Of a stretch of DNA of 64,000 bases, positions 38,101 to 49,380 are shown one piece after another. Position numbers and translations under genes: made by a program. Where the stretch lies: NCBI GenBank assembly GCA_007922225.1, contig ML679961.1, positions 64,360,249-64,424,248 on the forward strand. Reading direction: 5' to 3'. Under the pieces are notes generated by a model, which was not told where the DNA came from, did not search any database, and was given only the letters and a program-made list of their open reading frames with translations. The DNA comes from Emydura subglobosa (Eukaryota > Chordata > Testudines > Chelidae). How positions within the stretch are numbered: the stretch's first letter is position 1; each line of letters opens with the position of its first letter.

Positions 38101-41100
38101 GTGCCAGTCAGGGTCCAGACACACCCCAGTGTAAGGCTGGATTCAGGATGATTTATAATCTTTTTTGTTTGTTTACCTAATGCCCTCTGGAGTGGCGGGG
38201 AAATGTATAGTAAGATCTAATCATGAATGGACAAATGGAGTCCTGTGCAAAATTCTTAGCATGTATAAAAACCTTGGTAAAATGTGCACACTGATCAAAG
38301 TGCCGTGTGCAAAATTTTAGTACCGTGTGCAATGTGGCAGGAAGATAGAGCATTCTAACTGGACAGTATCTGAGTATTTAAGACGGTGGACTGCTCTGGA
38401 CTCTTGCTGTCCATCTGAGTGGCAGCCAGACTGCCATGTTTCTAGGAATCAAGATCAAGACTGAAGAGCAGAGGAGCACCAACCACCAACTTACATTGCT
38501 CCTGATTCTCCTCGTCCACTGCTGACTCCTGCGTTCCTGCTTTCTGTGTCTGTGCCTCCTGACCCAACCTGCTTCATTCCTTACCTGATTCACCTGATCC
38601 CGGTCTGTCAAGGGAATGTGGATGTACTGATTTATGTTTACCTTTACAGTATCCATTGGTTTGTGATTGTGGTAGTGAGCCTTGGCTTCATGCCTACCTC
38701 TCTCATTTAACCCCCAAGCTATTTGATTGTGTTTGTGCTGTTTGCTCATTGTTACTAATAAATGCATATTTGCTTCACCGCCTTACCGTTGTACCATAAA
38801 TTCTTTAACTGGTGATAGATATGGAGGGTGGAGGGCCTGTGGGGAAGAGAGATCCTGGATAAAGATTACTTCCCAGGGCATTGTTTAGTGTTTCCTTCTT
38901 TAACACCAGAGAACAGATGATTTAAATCACCAGAATGATCAGTTAAACCAAATGATTGCATGCTGAAGTATTGTACTATAAAAGTATAATGAATAAGGTA
39001 TTTTATGAAAGCTTGTAATGTTCTGAACTTGATGGTCATTATGAAATATGTATACAGACTGCGGTTATGAAGCTATGTATTTGTGAATATAGAAAACTGT
39101 GCTAATTATCCAAGCTACAACTCCAACTGTACCTCACAGCAGGCAGGGAAGTTTACACAAAACTGGCTTCAAGTAATGATGCATTGTCCAGCCCAGAAAA
39201 GACAATGATGGGCCATTAGAGTTAACAGAAAGACATTGAAACATCCAGGCTATCAGTCAAGAGGGAATTTCCCCACTCTGAATAAACATGCTTCACCATG
39301 GCCAGAGAATAAAGGGAAAAGATTTTTAAAAAACAGGGTTGGGACTGAAGTTTTTTATCCAGACCTTGAGGGACATTCTCGTGATGAGAGGCTCTCTGTG
39401 AACGCTGGATCCCTCCTCTAGCTCGGAAGAAACTGTTTTATGGCAAAAGGTAACTTGTATTATAAAGGGATTGAATCTAATATGGAAGTGAAGAAACGTG
39501 AGGTGTTGTTTTGATGTTTATTTTCTGAGTAACTTGTATAGGTTTGCTTTCCCTAACTATTTTGTCTTCGAATCTGTGTTTTTTCTATTAAATGAACTTT
39601 TTGTTTATTTTTAGCCCAAGCGGGTCTCTGGTGCGCAAGTTGTGTGGAGTGAGCGTGCGAAAGTAGCTGGTATGAGGGGTGCTGGTTTCACACCTTTGGG
39701 GGTGATGAACCAAAAAGTCCAAGTACCTGGTAGTTAAGAACTTGAGAAGGATGAATTTGGGGAGACTCGGAACTGGAAGGGCTGTTGGTGTCACACTCCA
39801 AGGAGTAACTAGATTGGTGAGAGCCAGGGTGAGAGCTAACGGTTGTGGGCAGGCTACCGGTATCAGGGAGCTAAACCACAGCTGCACAGTACAAAGGCCC
39901 CAAAAGTTTACAGGTAGGCAGTGACTGTCTACAACCAATCTGGGTTGTCCCCAAAATGTCACAGAGGGGTTTTTTTATTCTCTTTCATAGAGAAAAAAGT
40001 TAAACTGGGAGGTATGTGCACCACTGGACTGCATTGTTTGTGTTTTTGAATACTGCTTGTTCTCCAGTGAGTGTAAACATGACTGCCCTCTACTGGATAG
40101 GATGTCAACCTGTCCCATGTCAAACTTGTCCAGAGACATATGATCATGTGGTCCTCTAATGGACTACAGCCTACTCAAGATACACACGCTGAATTCTACA
40201 CAAGCATGACTGTGTCCCCCTTTACCTATCACTGGTAAATAGCACAAAGTTCTTTATGTTAAGAGACTGAACTAGATCAGGGTCTGGGTTTTACTCTACC
40301 AAATGTATTTTTCTTCCCTACCCTGTGTAAAAACTCACCGGATGTAGGACTCTTTCTTGCCACACACCACACACAGGTTCTCCTTAACTGTCAGATAATA
40401 ATCGACTTGGGACTCAGGACGTCCTGAGGGTTCGAACTGCAGCTTCACAACAAATGGATCTGTGCTCACCAACTCTGGAAGGGTGGAGGCAGAGAGGGAG
40501 GCCTTTAGCATTTGCAGAAGAACTGGAAAGGTGGAAAGCTAAATGAATTATGCACAAAGCTAGGAGACACATCCTGTTCATTCTTTCTCCCAACATCTCC
40601 AATAACTGGATCTACGTTCATACCTGGGCCCCTTCTCAAAAATATCATTTCTTACCCAACAAAATCATGGCAAAGAAAAGATCTCTTACACAGATACAGA
40701 CTAATATGAGAACTGGCATACGTACCTCCAATGCCCTTGTCCAGATACCACTGGGCCTTTTTGCGATCACAGGTACACAGAGGCTGTCCATCTGGTGCAT
40801 GCAGGAAGCAATTATCATACAGGGGAGATTTTCTGTGGAATAAGGTGAACATCATGACAATTTAAAATAAACAGGACCCCAGAAACTGAGCTCCATGTAC
40901 CAACATATTTCATGCTGCGTTCACCCAGTGTTCTCTGACAAGTGGCCCCAGGAGTCCACACACTTCTAGCCCTCAGCAACATGTACTTGTGGGCCAAGCA
41001 CCAAACTGGCAGAACAGGCTGTCACCGAGGGCAACAAAACACTTAATGACTGACTGTTCTGGGGACAGCTACTGGCTGTGAAGGATCTGTTTCCCAATTG

Positions 41101-44100
41101 CCTCACAGCAGCCAATACCCATAAAGCTGGGAATTTTGAACCCTCTGTTTAACATGAGAAATTATCATTGATGACAGGCTTACATTTCAGAATTAAAAGT
41201 GAGCAACTCTCAATGGTGAAAAGTAACCTATATGTTTAAAATCTGGTTTGGATACTCTCGGGTGTTTTCAGCAATAAAGGGAAGGAATTTGTTTCCCAAA
41301 CTACATCTTTACTTCTACCCTTTAACAAACGCCTGAGGAGGAAGATGTGTTGTATCTTCCAACCAGGAGGCCCTAGCAACCAAGCTTGATAAATGCTAAG
41401 GAGCAGGATGGGCAGTTACTGTAGTAATGCAAAGGCTTTTGCTCCTTCCCCTACAATCCTTACTCCACTCACCAGCATCAGAGAGATCACAGTAGTAAGA
41501 ATTCTCTGAGTTGAGCAGCTACCACAAGAAGCATTAGACCAAGAACTCTTCCACAAACTTATTCAGTAATTCATACTGTCTCTACAGTAGGGAATTTGAC
41601 AAAAATATTTCCACCAGTGCATGGTGATAAAAAACACAGCAAGATGTTGGGATTTGTCTATACTAGAGCCCCAACCAGTGATTATCAGCAGTTCAGGTGA
41701 ACTGGTAATAAACAGTGATGGGAATTTTTTGTAGTAAAGGCTACACTGTTTAGCCTGTTTAGCCACGATAAAGGATATAGAAAATAAATGGAGAAGCAGC
41801 AGTAATCGCTCAGTCAGAGGTGTCATTTGAGTGATTTATGGATCAACAAAAAAAATTCTAATTTAAACAAACATTCTCCTTGAAATCAGCAATGGAAGAA
41901 ACCTTTTGAATCACATCTAATCTACCCCCAGAGACTAGGAGAGGACATTCCCTACGATATGCTCTCTAGCATTTTGTCTTGACTAGTTTTAAGTATCTCT
42001 ATGAAGGGTCTTCTTGATTAAAAAAAAAACCAACAAAAAAATTATAAGAGACCAAGGCCTAGTTTTAGCTCAGAAGTCTGTTATATCACACACACACACA
42101 ATTAGTTTTTCCTAGGGGGTTGATTCCTTCTTTGATTGTTTGATGTTGGCTCCAAATGTTTACTAGAAATACGAAGTGACCAGAGAAAGTAAGTAACAGA
42201 ACATTGTTATTTCTATTTTAATTGTTAAAGAATACTCATGAATCAGTTTTACTAGCTCCATTAAATTACCTCCTCCATAGCTAAACTGAGAACCTTAAAG
42301 GAAAAAGCGAACACTGACATGTCTATTTTTCCTTTTCATTTGGCTATGACTAAAGTTGTTTAATTCATGTTTGTGTGTATAAAATCTGATTTAATCAAAT
42401 TACATTTGAAAACAGACATATCAATTCTGCATCTCCCCTGCTGGATTAAGAGGGTTTATCTAACTTGTTGTAATTTAAAAACATGTAAATAAAATAATTG
42501 AAGTCTCACACGGTCGGATTCCATTGTTTCATAAGAATTTAGAATTTGCCTGATCAGACCAGACCATTGGTTGAAGTCTGGTATTTTGCCTCCAGCAAGA
42601 GCTAACAGCTGGTGCTCTGGAAAAAAACAACCCTCTCACTCTAGCCATTATCCATCCTGCCTGGCCAATTGTGACATGCTCTATTTAGGTGCAGGCCAGA
42701 GATTTTCCTTCCTGAGCTTTGTGGTAGTCAAATTATACCTGATATCCCTATTTTAGAAAGCAGAATGACAAATGTCATATTGCTTTGAGGTGCGCTCAGT
42801 TGGTTAGGACCTCTGTAGCATCAGAATGATAGCGCTTTCTTTTATCCTTTGGTAAACGTATTGGACTCATTTTTTCCATCACTTATATCTTATGTTTAAC
42901 TCTCAGGGTTAGCTATTGAACACCAGCAGTAGTGAACGTACATAACCATAATGAACAGGGTTGGAAGTATCATTCAAAATCCTGTCCTCACAAACTTAGT
43001 TAAGGTGCATATAGTAAAAAAGGCTCATGCCATTACCTTGCAGAATATCCCACACCCAGGGGCTTTCGTTTCTGTTTGCGGGGATCCTTCCCTTGCTGAT
43101 TTACCGGGGACTGGCCATTAGTTGCAGACCTCCGATTCCTTGGTTTCTGCTGGAAATCCACCTTTCCATTTCCATCATCCCCTAGGCTGCTGCTACTTCT
43201 TCCTCTGAATGGGACATCCATCAAGCCCTGGCACTTGCCCAGTACCTTTTCCCAAGCAACAACAGCATTTTCACCTCCAGATGTAGCTGGGATGAAGAAT
43301 AATCCCAGCAGATGGAAAAAGAGAGCCACTGAGACCTGGGCATCCTTGGCAGCATAAGTGACCTGGGGAGAAGAGTCAGAGTCCTGTGTTTCCATACAGA
43401 AGGAGGGCTAACACCTTGGGAGGACCTGAGTCAAGTTCCCCCAAACACAGAGAATGTGAAACACCATTTCTAGGTAAAGAGGGAGCAGCCTTTATTTCAC
43501 TTAGGCACTTACACAAAGTTCTGGCACTGAGTGCTGAAGTGAGAATCTGGAGCCTCTCAGCTCCCTACCTGGAACCACAGACCCTCCACTTCATTATACT
43601 GTCTGAAGTCCGTCCAGTAATCTGCAGTGTAACTGGTTGACTACCAGAGGAAGCCTGAGGGTATTATATAATAGACTGCTACAAAGTCAATTTAAGAAGA
43701 CAGGAAGAGAGACAAGCAGAGCTCAAAACAAAATATTTACATATGCTCACTGTAGTCCTGTCCATCAGGCACCATGCAGATGGACTGACTTTAAAGGCAG
43801 ACATGAAAAGCTTTACATGGTTAACTCCTGGGTCTCAAGAGCTCAATAATAATATGCTCATTATGGGCTCAATCCTGTAAGGTGCGGAGCACACGGGCTC
43901 TTGTTCAGCAAAGTCCTCGAGCACCTGCTTAACTTTAAGCACGAGTGGGTCCATGCAAGTCTATGGGATTACTCGTGCTTGAAGTTAATCAGGTGCTCAA
44001 GCGTTCTGCTGGATCAGGGCCAGCATGTTCAACACTCTTCAAGGATCAACCCCCAACAGATACAGATAACTCACAAAACCCGCGCAGATCAGCAGTCACC

Positions 44101-47100
44101 AGTTCCTTGCAGCTTGCCTATGAATAGAGATAATACTTGGCACTTCAATCCCCTTACATCCAAATATGTCAAACAGTTTTCCAAACATTAAGCCTTGAAC
44201 AACCCACCCCTGCATGAGACAGGAAATTATCTCCATTTAAAGAGAGGGAAACTGAGGTAGAGAGAGATGAAGCAGCTTGACCAAAGTCACAGCAGAGCTA
44301 CAGACCCCAACCTCTTGAGCCCAGGCCCTGTCCTTTAGCCACAAGACTTTTCCTCCTCACACAAGAATAACTACAATCCGAAGACAGACCTGGTCTTGAT
44401 ACAGCTCTTCTGCCTCCCAGTTGCTGCAGCGCAGGCGAAGAGACTTGTCGAGCGGGCAGTTCAGGATGTTCTCAGCTAGAGATTTGAGGCTGAGTCCATT
44501 ATGGAGCAGATCTTTCCTTCAGGTTAGTAAAGAAAAGCAAATAGATAAAAACACCAATCAAATTGAAAAACATTCGTATCCACTCCAACTCTATTGGGAA
44601 CTACTGAAATGTGTGACTAGATGATGTATGTGTCAGTGACCATTACAGGAACAGGACACCTGCTCATCTGTAAAATTTACCAGCTAAGTTAGCATAGCTC
44701 CTGCTCCTTTAGGTCACTGGTTAGTTTTGGAGCAGAAAATCTCAAGCATGAATGTTACTACTGCCCTTTTGAAGCTGTTTCACAGAATACAGACACTAGA
44801 TCATTTACAGAATCTAAGAATAATTTCTTTTGAGAGAAACAGTGAGGATTTTTCCATAAGCTGTCTGCCTCTAAATGAAAAGGAGAGATGGGCAAGGTTG
44901 CTGAATGGAATTGAAATGCCTCTAGATCAACTGGCCATTTTAATTGGGATTTGAGAAATACATTCACTGCTTTAGCGGAGAAGAATGAGACGATTCATTG
45001 GGCAGTTGAAATTTGTAAGACTCAAGGATTCCATGTTCTCTAATACTCATGGTTGCTAAAGACGTGGCACAAGGCCAACAGACCTACACTCCAAATCAAT
45101 TACACAGGCCTGCAAAACATTGCAATTGAGGAGTATTTCTTAGGCAAAAGGTTTTAATTTTATTTCTTTCACGTAAAAGAAGATTTTGAAAATATTGTTG
45201 TATCTTTAATGTTTCACTAGAAATAGAATTATTATAGGAGAAAATTAAAAGAGCTGATTAATTTTGTAAATTTCTCAAGAAGTCTGATAATCAGCTCTTT
45301 CCACTTATCTGCTGATTGTTTCTCTAACCTATATCTGAGGACAGGGTGTGCAGGTACCCAATTACAGAGGATCACCCTGCCACACATTGACTATTATAGA
45401 CCACTAGGTTTGAAGCTTTAATAAGCCAAATTAATGACTCCTAGGACAGTCTATGTTGGCAACTTGTAAAGGAGGCCAATGGGCACAACTAATTTGCATA
45501 TATATTTACATAACATCCTAATTACAACACTAGAATTTGTTTGTATGTGTGTCTTCCTTGATCACTGAACTCTATCTAATAACCAAGTCAGTTTGTCCCC
45601 CTCTATCTGAAAATCCATTCAGTGAAGCCACTGGCAGAAACACCACAGGCCAAATCCAAATATTTAGGTGGGAGGGAGGGACGGAGGAAGATAGGGTTTC
45701 CAATATTTAAAGTTTAATTTTCCTTTCGCTGGTCACCATGCAGATAAACAATTAAGTTGCCTTGTTTATATAGATGGTGTAAATGGTGACACTGGCAATG
45801 TTTCAAATCCTGGATGTTAGATGTGGAGCCAATCTGAGAAGGCTGTTCATCTAGTTATATTATAGCAGTGCTTTCCACAGTGTCAGAGGCCATAAAGCAC
45901 TGAAAATGGGTCTCCAAGACTGCTTCATAAAGGAGAAAGTGAGTAGTAGACCCTAAAAGATAGAGAGAAAAACAGCCTACTGTATATCGAGACCAGGTGT
46001 GTTTCCCTTTCTCGCTCTTTTAGATTTTTGCCTTAATTATCGAGACACTCTTACAATTCAATACTAGCTCAGTTTGAAATTGCGAGCCACTGGGTAGAAG
46101 GTACAATATACACACACTACTTAGGAGTATTAGTTGAGCTCCTAATAGACAAATGTCCTCATTACAAAAATAACCAACACAATTGGCACTATTTGGCTTC
46201 CATACTGACAGCCTCAGCACAGAGCGCAAGGACTGAACAGGCCACGGAGACTCTATCCTCCATCACCAGTACAACTGGTCTGCTTGGGTCAGGGTTTGAG
46301 ATACACACGGCAAGGGCAGTTGGAGAGGGACTTGTACTGCTGTTATACAGACCGTAAGTGTTTTCAGGACAAATCATTTCTTAAGATTCCCAACTAAAAC
46401 TGTACTCCACAAGTAAGCTGCTGCTATCTATGGATACGCACCTCTGTCTCATGGCTAGGTACCGGAGATCCACACTCCCTTTGACTGCAAGGCCATAGTC
46501 CTGAAATAGTTTGCAAGAATCTTCCCAACATCCAACCCCAACTTTTAATATAGTGCTATCGGCCAAAATGTCCAGTAAAGCCTTTGGGATAGTTTCGCCA
46601 CTGCTGACCAAACTGGGCAATCGAACAAGAATGCAAAAGCCACTGGAGGAGGCCATCTGTAAGAGGGATACAGAATTGGCCTTTCCTTCCACGGACACCT
46701 GAAACCAAAAAAACAAAGAAAGCTGGCGTTAGCATATTAGTATCTGGGCACAAAACAAACCACCACAGAATCAAAGGCAATACAGATGAAAAGAACCTAT
46801 TAAGTGATTCATTCCAAAACCTTTGGGACCACTGTAGCATTGTTCCATATAGTATTTTCTCTAGTGCATGGTCATGTCTATTTTAAGTGACTTAAGCAAT
46901 GTGGCTTCCACCACTTTCGTTGGATGGTTATTTCACAGCCTAACAGATTTCACCATTCGGTATTTTTTCCCCCCTTATCTATTAGCTTAATTAATGTATG
47001 CAGTGTGGATGAAATTCACCCTGCAGAAGAGGGCCAGCCCAAGGTCCAGACATCATTTAAATCCCACTAAAAGCCAGTTTTCAATGCTTAAATGGGCCTT

Positions 47101-47967
47101 GTGCTAGCTTTCTTCTGAGAATTTCACCTTCTGTTAGGTCCAATATTTTATGCATATATTTATAGTTTCAATTTCTCCTCTTTTAGTTTATTTTTCAATT
47201 AGTTACAATTTTTAAAATATGTAAACTCCTTTAAAGTATGAAGTCAAATTAATACAATTCTAGTAAATTACCTTGAAAAAACATTGTACAAATCCATAAT
47301 ATTCAGCCAATCATAAACGGTTATAGTTCCATCCATAGAACATGTCAGAGTTATTCCTAAAGTTTAACAAAGGATGATCTCAATAAACTTCAAATCAATG
47401 TTCAGCTAATTTGAGTTTTTATTAAAATAAAAATCAATAGATCCTTCTTGGTTCCCTGCTGATAACTGCACAAGTAATTTCAAGAGTCATTTCTGGTGTG
47501 TCCATTCTAACCCACAGGTTACTTAAACCAGAGATGGTGTTGGTGCAAGAAATTTTCAAGGCCTCATCAAATTCTCTGCCTTTGTCCTAGGAGGCTGAAG
47601 AACAAATTTTCCTTGACCAAACACTTACCCACTCACAGTCAATCCCAAGCACTGGCCACCTCTGCAGCTCCTTCTTCAGTAATGGTTCTACTCGATCCCA
47701 TTCCTCTGCCACTGAAACTATCACTACCTCTGCACCAAGGATCTTCTCCACCCAGGAAATGGTGGGAGAATTCACAAAAGAATGTAACTCCTTCTCCTCC
47801 CCTTCCGTCAGTTCCTCATCTCCTGGCCCTCTCGGAGCTCCATCTCGGTTATCACCACAACGGGCCCTTTCTTTCCGACGCTGGCTTACTTTCCACAAAA
47901 CCAGACCCCCTACTGCAATGCCCAACAGGGTGGCAACAGTAACTGTCACTGCTGTTTGTCTGGGCAT
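34939..47967 (-). CDS. EXD2: EXD2, complete spliced coding region (8 coding exons, 621 aa)
   Basis: A DEDDy-family 3'-5' exonuclease. In other vertebrates it is reported on the outer mitochondrial membrane and also in DNA-end resection and fork repair. Coding exons in transcript order: 47967-47629, 46698-46442, 44516-44390, 43362-43037, 40832-40726, 40474-40339, 36114-35758, 35155-34939. Each junction has GT/AG ends and keeps frame; the sum is 1866 nt (621 residues plus TGA), equal to my recollection of human EXD2 length. Residues about 6-26 are a hydrophobic anchor. Exonuclease residues visible: D110 and E112 in GIDCEW, D173 in GVGCWED, Y244 and D248 in YAAKD. A basic linker (about 310-345) leads to a C-terminal domain with C420-x2-C423, H437-E438 and C459-x2-C462-H463. 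No frameshift or premature stop was seen. The identification rests on near-continuous similarity to the remembered human protein. Confidence 0.97.
35758..36114 (-). CDS. EXD2: EXD2 coding exon 7 (residues 431-550)
   Basis: 357 nt, the largest coding exon, acceptor TTCCCAG, donor GTACCA. It encodes KNIVPHEYRRHFPIQMKDHN, then LLLCTSCHAISNYYDNHLK and an acidic helical region. H437-E438, C459-x2-C462 and H463 continue the zinc-binding-like pattern begun in exon 6. The donor lacks the usual G at +5 (GTACCA), so this weak site could allow alternative splicing. Confidence 0.95.
36525..36665. repeat. Palindromic MITE-like repeat in EXD2 intron
   Basis: 'ggtccaatcctgcaagtac' at one end and 'gcttgcaggactgggccc' at the other are mutually inverted. 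The middle ('cccatagaagtagtgca', 'gggactactcgtgtg') is also partly palindromic. The same general type occurs at 43865-44020. Confidence 0.55.
38045..38810 (+). repeat. Candidate solo LTR in EXD2 intron
   Basis: It has a TATA-like 'gagtatttaaga' (about 38372), a C+T-rich tract, and 'actaataaatgcat' (about 38755) where an LTR poly(A) signal would be expected. No internal retroviral sequence or clear target duplication was seen. Confidence 0.35.
38990..39960 (+). repeat. Candidate LTR-like or non-autonomous retroelement in EXD2 intron
   Basis: An AT-rich start ('atgaaagcttgtaatgttctg'), a central G+C-richer part, and a tail after 'attaaatgaactttttg'. The general layout is similar to the 53660-55143 insertion. 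The family is not identified. Confidence 0.3.
40339..40474 (-). CDS. EXD2: EXD2 coding exon 6 (residues 386-431)
   Basis: 136 nt, acceptor CCTTCCAG, donor GTGAGT. It encodes ELVSTDPFVVKLQFEPSG and then VKENLCVVCGKKESYIR, with the first C-x2-C pair (420, 423) of the HNH-like domain. The exon is too short to stand out as an open reading frame and was found by reading from exon 5 towards exon 7. Confidence 0.95.
40726..40832 (-). CDS. EXD2: EXD2 coding exon 5 (residues 350-386)
   Basis: 107 nt with acceptor TTCCACAG and donor GTACGT. It encodes KSPLYDNCFLHAPDGQPLC followed by TCDRKKAQWYLDKGIG. This is among the most conserved stretches of the protein and contains a C-x-C pair (residues 370 and 372). 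Confidence 0.96.
41875..42015 (-). mobile_element. CR1 LINE 3' fragment, minus orientation
   Basis: Read on minus: 'acttaaaactagtcaagacaaaatgctagaga' and then a purine-rich 'gggggtagattagatgtgatt' match the CR1 3' end. It lies in the EXD2 intron between coding exons 4 and 5. Confidence 0.65.
42087..42100. repeat. (CA)7 microsatellite
   Basis: A short uninterrupted CA run inside an EXD2 intron. Confidence 0.9.
43037..43362 (-). CDS. EXD2: EXD2 coding exon 4 (residues 242-350)
   Basis: 326 nt, acceptor TCTCCCCAG, donor GTAATG. It opens with VTYAAKDAQVSVALF, which supplies Y244 and D248 of the DEDDy site. The rest is a variable linker followed by a conserved basic stretch (GKDPRKQKRKPLGVGYSAR). 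It ends with AG of an arginine codon. Confidence 0.96.
43865..44020. repeat. Palindromic MITE-like repeat in EXD2 intron
   Basis: Arms 43920-43946 and 43971-43997 are reverse complements with 2 mismatches in 27. The outer ends 'ggctcaatcctg' and 'ctggatcagggcc' are also inverted. It lies between coding exons 3 and 4. Confidence 0.7.
44150..44355 (-). repeat. MIR-type SINE, minus orientation, next to EXD2 exon 3
   Basis: 'ctccatttaaagagagggaaactgaggtagagagagatgaag', 'ttgaccaaagtcaca' and 'gagcccaggccctgtcctttagccacaagac' give the MIR signature. Its tRNA-like end lies about 35 bp from the exon 3 donor. Confidence 0.8.
44390..44516 (-). CDS. EXD2: EXD2 coding exon 3 (residues 199-241)
   Basis: 127 nt. 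It completes R199 and encodes KDLLHNGLSLKSLAE, then SNWEAEELYQDQ. The donor is CAG|GTCTGT and the acceptor is CCTGAAG. The in-frame open segment is only about 42 codons, so the exon is placed by homology and splice sites. A MIR relic ends about 35-40 bp beyond the donor. Confidence 0.94.
46442..46698 (-). CDS. EXD2: EXD2 coding exon 2 (residues 114-199)
   Basis: 257 nt between the acceptor GGTTTCAG and the donor GTGCGT. It carries the exonuclease core (LLQMASSSGFC, LLDILADSTILKVGVGC, DLRYLAMRQR). It enters in phase 0 and leaves with AG of an arginine codon that the next exon completes. Confidence 0.96.
46790..46975 (-). mobile_element. CR1 LINE 3' fragment, minus orientation
   Basis: The minus strand reads 'aatctgttaggctgtgaaataaccatcc' and then 'ggtggaagccaca', followed by 'agagaaaatactatatggaacaatgct', the CR1 3' order. 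It lies in the EXD2 intron between coding exons 1 and 2, in the same orientation as the 41875 copy. Confidence 0.7.
47629..47967 (-). CDS. EXD2: EXD2 coding exon 1 (residues 1-113)
   Basis: Starts at the ATG at 47967-47965 and ends in phase 0 after GIDCEW, followed by the donor GTAAGT. It encodes the membrane anchor (TVATLLGIAVGGLVLW), an acidic low-complexity linker, and the start of the exonuclease fold with catalytic D110 and E112. The exon continues 5' as UTR to 48024, where an acceptor (TTTGCAG) is seen. Confidence 0.96.
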
Positions 47968-48024
47968 TTTTCATCCTCCTCCACTTCACCCACTCAAAAT
48001 GGCATTGCAGAACTCTCTCATAGC
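47968..48024 (-). other. EXD2: EXD2 5' UTR segment in the first coding exon
   Basis: 57 nt between the acceptor TTTGCAG (ending at 48025) and the start codon. It contains three upstream ATGs. One opens an 11-codon reading frame (48021-47986), one a 3-codon frame (48005-47994), and one (47974) a 40-codon frame that overlaps the EXD2 start out of frame and ends at 47852. Confidence 0.75.
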
Positions 48025-48780
48025 CTGCAAAGAAAAAGGAGGGAGAGATAAAGGGTAAATGTTAAAGAACCAATTCGAAATTTCCTTAATCTAAAATTAT
48101 AAAATCAAACTGCTACTATTTAGACAAAGATCCAAGTAAAGCTCAGGATCATAAAGCAAAAAGGAATCTTTAAAATTTACTGGATTCTATTCAGGATGAG
48201 TAAATCAGGGATCAAAGCAAATCATACACACTGGAGCAGTGGCATGCTGAGTCTAAATTCAGGTCTTGGTTACACGAATGTAAATCTAGAGTAATTCCAC
48301 TCATTTATATCAAGGTAACTAAGAACAAAACTTGGTCCACAATCCATCATTTCCCAAACTTCTGAAAGCTTATGTCCCCCTCCTTCAACCCCAACAAGTG
48401 CTGCTAAAGGACCATGCAACTGTAAATCCTCATAATATGCTCCTACTATTTTGCTGAGCACCATGATAGTTCACAATGTTGATATTTAAAGCCTTAACAA
48501 CAGCATCTGTGTTATCATCCATTAAAATCAATGGGGCAGTTCACACCTTTGACCTGTTTTTAAAATCAAAGAGAAGACTGCAGAACAACGTCCACAGCCT
48601 CTTCAGTATTCCTGATAGGGAGGGATGTGCCCAATGCTTTGGTAATTGCTGCCATGATGTATATGCTTTGGGAAGGTCTGTCTGTACTTCATCAGTGAAT
48701 ATATGTATATTAAAAGTATTTCTATGATCTTGCATAGCAGCATTCCCTTGGATCTCAACACCTTCCTACTAGAGACCTAA

Positions 48781-48992
48781 AGCCTGGTCTATACTAGGAA
48801 ATTAGGCAGAAAATCCACACCTGAGTGACGTTGCCAACCTAACCCCCAGTGTAAAAAACCCTATGCTGGAGGGAGAACTTCTCTCCTTGACCACAGACAG
48901 CAGAAATTCTCTCCTCCGTGTAGGAGTGTCTTCACTTAAGCACTACAGCAATGCAGCTGCACTGATGCAGTGTGTTAAGTGTAGACCTGCCC
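48781..48992. mobile_element. PIF/Harbinger-type MITE in EXD2 intron 1
   Basis: The ends AGCCTGGTCTATACTA and (from the right) GGGCAGGTCTACACTT are inverted. TAA flanks it at 48778-48780 and 48993-48995. 212 bp, no coding capacity. Confidence 0.75.
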
Positions 48993-49127
48993 TAAGTAAT
49001 AGGTCCTGATTGTACAAGGTGATCCTTGCATTGCACCCATGTGTAGCCCCACCTACATCAATGTCCTCAAGTGTAAACAACCTAGTTTTCAGCTGGAGTT
49101 TGATGAATGAGACCATATGATAACACC

Positions 49128-49190
49128 ACCTGTGATAGCAGGGGCTGGCCTCAATGACACAGGAGGTCTCTTCCAGTCCTCTGTCCCCGA
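49128..49190 (+). mobile_element. CR1 LINE 3' tail fragment
   Basis: 'gatagcaggggctggcctcaatgacacaggaggtctcttccagtcctctg' is a diverged CR1 3' end. Confidence 0.6.
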
Positions 49191-49204
49191 GTGTGCAAAG
49201 CAAA

Positions 49205-49380
49205 GCCACATATTTGCAGGATGGGGTTCTAATACTCCAGTCCTGCAAACGGTGTCAAGCATCTGAGTAGCTGCAGGTGTGAGCAGTACCGACTTAACTG
49301 GAAGGACTCACGACCTGCATGGTTTACTCGTGTCTAACTGTTTGCAGAACTGAGGCCTGTGGCCCCGATCCTGCAAACCG
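49205..49380. repeat. Palindromic repeat near the EXD2 promoter
   Basis: 'cagtcctgcaaacggtgtc' and 'ggccccgatcctgcaaaccg', with intervening 'gtgagcagtaccgacttaactggaaggactcac', belong to the same palindromic type as 36525-36665. It directly adjoins the CpG-rich block. Confidence 0.45.

Noticed and set aside
38045..39960. Possible endogenous retrovirus with internal genes in an EXD2 intron
   Set aside because: Only LTR-like features were seen; no gag, pol or env relic was recognised between or around them.
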